Source: an uncultured Flavobacteriales bacterium (GTDB taxonomy: Bacteria; Bacteroidota; Bacteroidia; Flavobacteriales; UBA1820). From it: a DNA stretch of 26,045 bases. The notes under the pieces were generated by a model that did no database searches, was not told the origin of the DNA, and worked only from the letters and a program-made list of their open reading frames with translations. Of this stretch, positions 20,682 through 26,045 are shown piece after piece. How positions within the stretch are numbered: position 1 is the first letter of the stretch; each line of letters begins with the position of its first letter. The stretch lies in the NCBI GenBank assembly GCA_938023515.1, contig CALJDR010000095.1, positions 1 to 26,045 on the forward strand, written 5' to 3'. A program made the position numbers and the translations under genes.

Positions 20682-21809
20682 TCACTGGCCGGCACCCAAA
20701 ATATTCCGATAGACTTCATAAACCTTCCGGGAGGTGCCCATATCCGAAAAACGCTTTATATATTCGCCCCCCTGTGCAGCCAGCATCTCCCGAAGTTGCG
20801 CATCGTCCCAAAGGCGCCCCATAGCCTCCGTCATCGCGGAGAGATCCCCAATGGGGACATACAAAGCTCCGGGGCCTCCGGCCTCGGAAAAACAGCCCCC
20901 GGACGTAGTGAGCACCGCCTTACCCGAACCGATACCCTCCACGATCGGCAGGCCGAACCCCTCGTATACGCTGGGATAAGCCACGAAAAGGCATTTGCGG
21001 TACAAACAGGCCAAACGGTGGGAAGACACTCCGCTGAGGAATGTAACCCGGCCGGCGAGTTCGTGCTTTTGAATATATTTTTCTAAGTTCTTTCCATAGC
21101 TGCCGCTGCGTCGACCCACCAGCACTAAATGCACATCGGGAAGGTCTTTCATCGCCTGAAGCAAAGTTAACTGATTTTTTCGTTTTTCGACCGTACCGAC
21201 GCACAGGACGAACTTTTCCGGCAGTCCCAGCCCGGCCAGTTCACGGTCGATCTCCGCGGGCGGGATTTCCCGGGCAAACCAAGGCTCTATGCTTTGATAA
21301 ATGACATGTATCTTGTTTTCCGGAGTGCCCAGCAGCTCGACAATATCTTTTTTGGTCTGCTCGCTGATAGCGATCACCGCATCGGCTACGCGGCAGGCAT
21401 AACGTACTTTCCGCTTATGTATCCACACGTCCACAGGCGAATAGAACTCCGGATGGCGCATGAAGATCAGATCGTGCACGGTTACCACGCTCTTCACGCC
21501 CGATTTTTGGATGCCGGAGGGTAGCTCATGGCTGAGCCCGTGATAAATATCGAGGCCCATATCACGGCTCAATGCGGCGGTTTTCGCGGTGCGCCACAGG
21601 CCTTTAAAACGCTTCCATATTCCTTCGGGAAATACCGTTTCCGCGTTGGGCGCCGGAAGGAAATCCACCTCCAGGCGGGCTTTCGGGGTGAAAAGGGTAA
21701 ACTTGTCCTGCGGATAACCGCTTACCAACTGGCGCACGAGCGTCCGGCTGTAATTCCCCAGTCCGGAAGTATTGTTGAAAAGCCTTTTGGCGTCGAACCC
21801 TATTTTCAT
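20682..21809 (-). CDS. GT4-family glycosyltransferase
   Basis: This 375-residue retaining glycosyltransferase has the GT-B fold. The N-terminal acceptor domain begins MKIGFDAKRLFNNTSGLGNYSRTLV, a glycine-rich loop typical of GT4 enzymes. Later come VTVHDLIFMRHPEF and the interdomain VLCVGTVEKRKNQLTLLQAM. The donor domain carries the E-x7-E motif, Glu283 and Glu291 in EGFGLPIVE, which holds the nucleotide sugar. Such enzymes build surface glycans or glycolipids; many with this N-terminus are mannosyl- or rhamnosyltransferase-like, which I cannot settle. The ATG at 21809 is preferred because the frame beyond it runs through the promoter. It has its own promoter and is divergent from prfC. No polysaccharide cluster adjoins it. 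Confidence 0.92.
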   Translation of the reverse strand: MKIGFDAKRLFNNTSGLGNYSRTLVRQLVSGYPQDKFTLFTPKARLEVDFLPAPNAETVFPEGIWKRFKGLWRTAKTAALSRDMGLDIYHGLSHELPSGIQKSGVKSVVTVHDLIFMRHPEFYSPVDVWIHKRKVRYACRVADAVIAISEQTKKDIVELLGTPENKIHVIYQSIEPWFAREIPPAEIDRELAGLGLPEKFVLCVGTVEKRKNQLTLLQAMKDLPDVHLVLVGRRSGSYGKNLEKYIQKHELAGRVTFLSGVSSHRLACLYRKCLFVAYPSVYEGFGLPIVEGIGSGKAVLTTSGGCFSEAGGPGALYVPIGDLSAMTEAMGRLWDDAQLREMLAAQGGEYIKRFSDMGTSRKVYEVYRNILGAGQ

Positions 21810-21828
21810 CGGAAGCGTTTTATCGACA

Positions 21829-21860
21829 CAAAAATACCTTTTTACCCCCATGCGGACAAA
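21829..21860 (-). promoter_or_regulatory. Promoter of the glycosyltransferase gene
   Basis: On the minus strand TTTG (21860-21857), 20 nt, then TATTTTTG (21836-21829): both Bacteroidota elements at consensus spacing. The leader would be about 13 nt. Confidence 0.72.
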
Positions 21861-21902
21861 TTTACTTTGCACATCGTTCGGCAAAACGGCCCCCGTACGC
21901 CC

Positions 21903-21918
21903 TATTTTTGTAAATTTG
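21903..21918 (+). promoter_or_regulatory. Two abutting -7 elements for prfC
   Basis: TATTTTTG (21903-21910) is followed directly by TAAATTTG (21911-21918). Both match TAnnTTTG, offering two start positions 8 nt apart. The prfC ATG is at 21944. No clear -33 element is seen for either. Confidence 0.5.
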
Positions 21919-21943
21919 CATCCGGAAAGAACAACTAACGATC

Positions 21944-23530
21944 ATGGGATTTAAAGAAGAAACGGCCCGCCGCCGCACGTTCGGCATCATTTCACACCCG
22001 GACGCCGGTAAGACCACCCTGACGGAAAAACTCCTGCTTTTCGCCGGAGCCATCCAGGAGGCCGGAGCCGTCAAATCGAACAAGATCAAGAAAGGCGCCG
22101 CTTCGGACTTTATGGAGATCGAGCGCCAGCGAGGCATTTCGGTGGCGACCTCGGTGATGGCTATCGAATACAAAGGATACAAAATAAACATCCTCGACAC
22201 CCCCGGGCACAAGGATTTCGCGGAAGACACCTACCGTACCCTCACGGCCGTGGACAGCGTGATCGTGGTGATCGACGTGGCCAAAGGTGTGGAGGAACAG
22301 ACCGAAAAACTGGTGAGCGTCTGCCGGATGCGCAATATTCCGATGATCGTCTTCGTGAACAAACTCGACCGCGAAGGCCGCGATGCGTTCGACGTGATGG
22401 ACGAAGCGGAGCAGAAACTCGGGCTGCACGTCTGCCCGATGAGCTTCCCTATCGGCATCGGCGCCCAATTCAAGGGTATCTACAACATATACCGCAAGAA
22501 CGTCCGCCTGTTCTCCGGCGCCTCGAAGCAAAAAGTGGAGGAAGCCGTCGAAATAGACGATATCGCCGATCCGCAGCTCGATGAACTGGTAGGCCCCTCC
22601 CACGCCGCACAGCTTCGGGAGGACATGGACCTCGTATCGGGCGTCTACCCGGAATTCTCCCTCGAAAAATACCTCGCCGGGCAACAGCAACCCGTGTTCT
22701 TCGGTTCGGCGCTCAACAATTTCGGCGTGCAGGAACTGCTGGACACTTTCGTAGAGATAGCACCCGACCCCCGTCCGAAAATGTCGGACATCCGGCTGGT
22801 AGACCCTTCCGAAAAAGCATTCACCGGTTTCGTATTCAAGATACACGCCAACATGGACCCCAAGCACCGGGACCGGCTGGCTTTTGTCAAGGTCGTATCC
22901 GGCATATTCCGCCGCAATGTGAACTACCTGCATGTGCGGCAGGACAAAACCCTGAAATTTTCGAGCCCGAACGCTTTTTTCGCCGAAAAAAAGCAGATCG
23001 TGGACGAATCCTTTCCGGGCGACATCGTCGGACTGCACGATACAGGAAACTTCAAGATAGGCGACACGCTGACCGAGGGGGAAATACTGAATTTCAAAGG
23101 CATCCCTTCGTTCTCGCCGGAACACTTCCGCTATATCAACAACGCCGACCCGATGCGGGCCAAACAGTTGGCCAAGGGTATCGACCAGTTGATGGACGAG
23201 GGCGTAGCCCAGCTTTTCACCCTCGACCTGAACGGCCGAAAAATCATCGGCACGGTGGGCGCCCTTCAGTTCGAAGTGATACAGTACCGTCTGGAACACG
23301 AATACAACGCCCTGTGCACCTACGAACCGGTGCCGGTATACAAGGCCTGCTGGATAGAAGCCGAGGACCCCTCCGGAGAGGAATACAAGGACTTCCAACG
23401 GGTGAAGAGCCGTTTTATGGCCCGCGACAAGGATGGACAACCGGTATTCCTGGCGGATTCGGCGTTCTCCATCTCGATGGCGCAGGAAAAGTACCCTACG
23501 GTACACCTGCATTTCACTTCGGAATTCTAA
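21944..23530 (+). CDS. prfC: Peptide chain release factor 3 (RF3)
   Basis: This translational GTPase recycles RF1/RF2 from the ribosome after peptide release. At 528 residues it has the usual length. The N-terminus ETARRRTFGIISHPDAGKTTLTEKLL includes the P-loop at 19-25. Switch I is present (SDFMEIERQRGISVATSV). DTPGHKDFAEDTYRTL starts at 85 and NKLD is at 139-142. The C-terminal domains include FEVIQYRLEHEYN. The DxMExERxRGISV form separates RF3 from EF-G. The ATG at 21944 gives the expected start. A CidA/LrgA-like gene follows after only 10 nt. Confidence 0.97.
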   Translation: MGFKEETARRRTFGIISHPDAGKTTLTEKLLLFAGAIQEAGAVKSNKIKKGAASDFMEIERQRGISVATSVMAIEYKGYKINILDTPGHKDFAEDTYRTLTAVDSVIVVIDVAKGVEEQTEKLVSVCRMRNIPMIVFVNKLDREGRDAFDVMDEAEQKLGLHVCPMSFPIGIGAQFKGIYNIYRKNVRLFSGASKQKVEEAVEIDDIADPQLDELVGPSHAAQLREDMDLVSGVYPEFSLEKYLAGQQQPVFFGSALNNFGVQELLDTFVEIAPDPRPKMSDIRLVDPSEKAFTGFVFKIHANMDPKHRDRLAFVKVVSGIFRRNVNYLHVRQDKTLKFSSPNAFFAEKKQIVDESFPGDIVGLHDTGNFKIGDTLTEGEILNFKGIPSFSPEHFRYINNADPMRAKQLAKGIDQLMDEGVAQLFTLDLNGRKIIGTVGALQFEVIQYRLEHEYNALCTYEPVPVYKACWIEAEDPSGEEYKDFQRVKSRFMARDKDGQPVFLADSAFSISMAQEKYPTVHLHFTSEF

Positions 23531-23540
23531 ATCAAAACCT

Positions 23541-23945
23541 ATGCAACCCTCACTAAAGCTTTTTAAGCAATTGGGGCTCGTCTTGCTGATCAACTTCGCC
23601 GGGGAATGCATCTCCCGGGTATCGGGCATTCCGATACCGGGCAGTATCATCGGTATGGTCATCCTGCTCGCGTTGCTCAAGACCAAGGTCCTTCGGGTAG
23701 AACAGGTGTCCGAACTGGCCGATTTCCTGCTCTCCAACATCAATTTCTTCTTCATCCCGGTAGGAGTGGGCATCATGATATCGTACAAATACCTCGAAGG
23801 CCACTATACGGCAGGGATCACCCTGATCCTGGTAACGACCATTATCGTGATGATCGTTTCCGGATGGGTGACGGAAGTGCTGGTCCGCCGCCGGGAAAAA
23901 CGGATCGCCCAGCGGGCACAAGCGGAAAAGGAGGCTGAAAAATGA
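23541..23945 (+). CDS. CidA/LrgA-family holin-like membrane protein
   Basis: This 134-residue polytopic protein of the CidA/LrgA family has about four membrane helices. The signatures are IPIPGSIIGMVILLALL (helix 2) and LLSNINFFFIPVGVGIM (helix 3). The tail is highly basic then acidic (RRREKRIAQRAQAEKEAEK). Family members work with an LrgB partner. They have been described as holin/antiholin-like regulators of murein hydrolases and, more recently, as by-product (pyruvate or acetate) carriers. The frame is open from 23433 inside prfC, but the ATG at 23541 lies just after the prfC stop and starts the family region. Its stop overlaps the next ATG by 4 nt (ATGA), so translation of the pair is probably coupled. 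Confidence 0.9.
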   Translation: MQPSLKLFKQLGLVLLINFAGECISRVSGIPIPGSIIGMVILLALLKTKVLRVEQVSELADFLLSNINFFFIPVGVGIMISYKYLEGHYTAGITLILVTTIIVMIVSGWVTEVLVRRREKRIAQRAQAEKEAEK

Positions 23946-24646
23946 ACCCGATCTACACCCTCACCGCCCTGCCTATTTTCGGCATCCTGCTGTGCCTGGT
24001 CACCTATGTGATCGCCAGCAAAATCCGCCGGAAAACCGGAAGTGTAGCCGCTAATCCGTTCCTGCTGGCCACGATCATGGTAGTAGCCATCCTTTTGGTG
24101 TTCAACATACCGTTCGACAATTTCAACGAAGGAGGGCAATACATCAATTTCTTCCTTTCGCCGGTCACCGTCATCCTGGCCGTACCGCTGTACAAACACC
24201 GCAACCTGTTGAACCATTACCTGAAAGCCATCGTGGCGGGCATCGCTTCCGGGGTCGCCTCGGCCATCCTGAGCGTCATCCTGCTGTCCCGGTTGTTAGG
24301 GCTCGACACCCTGATAGAACGTTCGCTGGTAGCAAAATCCATCACGACCCCTATCGGCATCGAGATCACCCGTTCGGTCAACGGGATAGAAGGGATCACG
24401 ATACTGGCTATCATTCTCTCGGGCATATTCGGTGCGCTGATCGCGCCGTCGGTATTCAAATGGACAGGCATAAAAAGCCCCGTTGCCCAAGGCATCAGCC
24501 TGGGTTCCGCTTCCCATGCGATCGGCACCTCCAAAGCTATTGAAATAGGAGAGCAGCAAGGGGCTATCAGTGGCCTTACCATCGGTATCGCAGGTATCGC
24601 CACTGTTGTGGCCGTATCGATCATGAACTATTTTTTATGGGACTAA
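23942..24646 (+). CDS. lrgB: LrgB/CidB-family membrane protein
   Basis: This 234-residue inner-membrane protein of the LrgB/CidB family has seven or more hydrophobic helices. Diagnostic segments are SLVAKSITTPIGIEIT, SASHAIGTSKAIEIGEQQGAISGL and the C-terminal IAGIATVVAVSI. It is the partner of the upstream CidA/LrgA-like protein, with a 4-nt start-stop overlap. Together they would form the membrane pair proposed to control autolysis or to move small carboxylates. No LytSR- or CidR-type regulator is adjacent. They appear to be driven from the prfC promoter, which would tie them to translation housekeeping. The identification is strong; the physiological role in this phylum is open. Confidence 0.93.
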   Translation: MNPIYTLTALPIFGILLCLVTYVIASKIRRKTGSVAANPFLLATIMVVAILLVFNIPFDNFNEGGQYINFFLSPVTVILAVPLYKHRNLLNHYLKAIVAGIASGVASAILSVILLSRLLGLDTLIERSLVAKSITTPIGIEITRSVNGIEGITILAIILSGIFGALIAPSVFKWTGIKSPVAQGISLGSASHAIGTSKAIEIGEQQGAISGLTIGIAGIATVVAVSIMNYFLWD

Positions 24647-24655
24647 GGCATCCTC

Positions 24656-24709
24656 TTTGCCGATAAAAAACCGGGGCCGCAAAAGCGGCCCCGGTTTTTT
24701 ATCGGCAAA
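24656..24709. terminator. Bidirectional terminator, 25-bp perfect stem
   Basis: Arms 24656-24680 and 24685-24709 pair without mismatch around AAAA, with core AACCGGGGCCGC. It separates the convergent lrgB (+) and thioredoxin-fold lipoprotein (-) genes and is the longest hairpin stem in the window apart from the palindrome at 6593. Confidence 0.92.
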
Positions 24710-24720
24710 CAATATTCATA

Positions 24721-25815
24721 TTATATTTTTTCCGTGATCGATTCCACCTGTTCGGCATTGAGGGCCGTTCCAATGAACTTCCCGTCTTTATCGATAAAGA
24801 ATACACGCGGTGAATAAGCAGCGAGGCTTTGAGCAAAAGCAGGAGTACCTTTCGCGATCTTGAAATCTTCTATGCCATTTTCCTTTGCGTATTCCGCGAT
24901 CTTTGAAGGAACGTCGCCATCCACGAACAAAAGCACGACAACTACATCCACTCCTTTTTCCTTGGCTTTCTTAAGTGCCGGATAAATGGTCTCGTTGTTC
25001 TCCATTTGGCCTACGGTCACATAAAGCGCCGACGTTTTCCCCTTCACCGTGTTCTCGGTAGTAAGGGAATCCCCGGGGGATTTCAGGTCCTCCAAAGAGA
25101 AGTGCGGAACCTCTGCTCCACGGGCCAGTCGGATCACATTTTCCTGAAGGTGACTATTAAAATCCCCTACCCGGAAATCCTGTTTGATATAATCGGGCAC
25201 TTTCTTGTAATAATCTGCCAGATCGTCCGGATTAAGGAGAGGCAGCCAGTTAGAAATCACGATAAAAGAAAGGATATCGTCCGGATGCTCGTTCACTTTC
25301 TTGAGAAGCTCTTTCGTATAGTCCAGGCGCATATCCTTCACTTCCTTGGATATCTTTTCCATCGTAGCCGTATCTTTAGCGGCCTGGGCATTGTTAAAGA
25401 TAGTGATCCTTTCATTTATAAAAGTTCTCATCCGGTCCTCATCGGCATTGAAACCGTTGAAATAATCCATCGCCGGAGAGCCTTCCACTTTTACGCTGTC
25501 CAATTTGGCGAAATCCCCGTCGATCCTGATCTTGGAATTATCCATATAAAGCCTTATCTCGCCAGCCATATTCTGGAAAGTAATCGTACGGAAATCGTTA
25601 TGTTCCATTTTGCCTGTAAATTTGAACTTACCGTTCTCTACCTTGGCCGTATCGAGATAAAAATACTCCCCGTTTTGGGAATCTGAGCTCAGGTAAGCAT
25701 CCTGATTTTCAAGATTTTTCAGATTAGCCGTGATAGTAAATTTGTCGCTGTTGCAGCCCGCCGCTATAAAAAGGACCGCACATGCCAAAACAATGGATTT
25801 CAATTGAGTTTTCAT
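24721..25815 (-). CDS. DUF4369/thioredoxin-fold lipoprotein lacking CxxC
   Basis: This 364-residue lipoprotein has lipobox AAGC (Cys21 lipidated). An N-terminal DUF4369-type beta domain (24-115; FTITANLKNLENQDAYL, NGKFKFTGKM) is followed by a helical linker (120-230) and a TlpA/AhpC-like thioredoxin fold (233-364). The fold keeps EVPHFSLEDLKSPGD, the cis-Pro region YSPRVFFIDKDGKFIGT and the long helix after the active-site loop. At the place of WCGPC it reads TVGQMENNET (267-276), and Cys21 is the only cysteine in the mature protein. It therefore cannot do thiol-disulfide exchange and may instead bind or scaffold. It follows another thioredoxin-fold gene by 24 nt in the same direction. Confidence 0.85.
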   Translation of the reverse strand: MKTQLKSIVLACAVLFIAAGCNSDKFTITANLKNLENQDAYLSSDSQNGEYFYLDTAKVENGKFKFTGKMEHNDFRTITFQNMAGEIRLYMDNSKIRIDGDFAKLDSVKVEGSPAMDYFNGFNADEDRMRTFINERITIFNNAQAAKDTATMEKISKEVKDMRLDYTKELLKKVNEHPDDILSFIVISNWLPLLNPDDLADYYKKVPDYIKQDFRVGDFNSHLQENVIRLARGAEVPHFSLEDLKSPGDSLTTENTVKGKTSALYVTVGQMENNETIYPALKKAKEKGVDVVVVLLFVDGDVPSKIAEYAKENGIEDFKIAKGTPAFAQSLAAYSPRVFFIDKDGKFIGTALNAEQVESITEKI

Positions 25816-25839
25816 TATTCGGAAATATTTGTTGTCTGT

Positions 25840-25997
25840 TTAATTATTATTCTTTGCCAGATAATCGAGGACTCTCGACAGGTCTTCCGGAGAAATATAC
25901 CGGGCCAGGATCGTTCCGTCGCGACCGATCAGTACACCGGCCGGGAGATCTCCGGTCAAGGCGAATTTATCCACCAATACGTTCTTTACTCCCCGTG
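25840..25997 (-). CDS. C-terminal fragment of a TlpA-like thioredoxin-fold protein (cut by contig end)
   Basis: Only the last 52 residues are visible. The frame reads FALTGDLPAGVLIGRDGTIL and ends LDYLAKNNN. The stretch LPAGVLIGRDGTILAR is the cis-Pro strand and hairpin of TlpA/ResA-type thioredoxins (usual form P-x-x-hLID-x-x-G). The start, any CxxC and any lipobox lie beyond the contig end, and the reading frame meets adapter at 25998. It is upstream of, and 24 nt from, the CxxC-less thioredoxin-fold lipoprotein, so the two form a tandem. This gene may be the active partner, which cannot be checked here. Confidence 0.7.
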
Positions 25998-26045
25998 CTG
26001 TCTCTTATACACATCTGACGCTGCCGACGATACTCCTTGTGTAGA
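25998..26045 (-). other. Illumina Nextera i5-side adapter (artefact)
   Basis: Bases 25998-26030 are the complement of the Nextera read-1 adapter, beginning with the 19-base mosaic end. Bases 26031-26038 (TACTCCTT) are in the i5 index position; from memory they are the complement of S507. Bases 26039-26045 match the start of the P5 complement. ORFs running into this stretch are artefacts. Confidence 0.97.

Noticed and set aside
21992..23788. A 598-codon open frame on the - strand across prfC and the CidA/LrgA-like gene
   Set aside because: It is antisense to two securely identified genes and has no family features.
48..25997. CRISPR array, tRNA, rRNA, insertion sequence or phage gene
   Set aside because: Looked for repeat-spacer spacing, cloverleaf-like stretches and transposase or integrase motifs on both strands; none was seen.
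25782..26018. A 78-codon open frame at the right end
   Set aside because: It runs from inside the lipoprotein signal region into adapter sequence, so it is an artefact.

Overview
The window is an assembled contig, not an excerpt from a longer molecule. Both ends carry Illumina Nextera adapter (bases 1-47 and 25998-26045), so genomic DNA runs from about 48 to 25997. The organism is almost certainly a member of the Bacteroidota, probably order Bacteroidales. Most transcription units start behind the TAnnTTTG -7 element typical of that phylum, in the best cases with TTTG or TTG 20 nt upstream. Secreted proteins are mostly N-terminal-Cys lipoproteins. IF-2 has a long charged N-terminal region with the repeated TVGKIDL segment, and DUF5074- and DUF4369-type proteins are present. 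GC content is moderate (near 50-55% by eye). A Rikenellaceae/Alistipes-like source is possible, but I cannot test it.

Layout. 48-3808 (+): ffh, folD and a membrane-anchored serine hydrolase. 3975-5135 (+): an acyltransferase-3 membrane protein with a hairpin leader. 5275-6515 (-): a two-gene unit made of a Cys/His-rich OB-fold-like lipoprotein and a PepSY-TM protein. 6652-8016 (-): a DUF5074-type beta-propeller lipoprotein, closed off by a 46-nt perfect palindrome. 8144-9343 (+): a class-III aminotransferase. 9583-9768 (+): a tiny acidic lipoprotein with unusual codon use. 9887-10831 (+): a CDF metal exporter. 10895-14669 (-): a tandem SGNH protein followed by a metallophosphoesterase/PQQ-propeller fusion. 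14776-15800: a divergent HxlR regulator and DJ-1/PfpI-like protein with two matching dyads around the promoter. 15870-20546 (-): the core rimP-nusA-infB operon. 20682-21809 (-): a GT4 glycosyltransferase. 21944-24646 (+): prfC followed by a CidA/LrgA-LrgB pair. 24721-25997 (-): two thioredoxin-fold proteins in tandem, the upstream one cut by the contig end.

How the genes fit together. About a third of the window is translation and protein-targeting housekeeping (ffh, rimP-nusA-infB, prfC). The rest is mostly cell-envelope biology: lipoproteins, propellers, acyl/glycosyl transfer, thiol-redox-like proteins and metal export. No mobile element, CRISPR array, rRNA, tRNA or phage gene was seen, and no gene-free stretch exceeds 300 nt (the longest is 9344-9582). 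Strong perfect-stem terminators separate the units and serve convergent gene pairs. I see no complete, clearly new multi-gene system. The most promising leads are the HxlR/DJ-1 twin-operator switch, the CxHxCxHxxC lipoprotein with its PepSY-TM partner, the SGNH protein with a dead first copy next to the phosphoesterase-propeller fusion, and the thioredoxin-fold lipoprotein that has lost CxxC.
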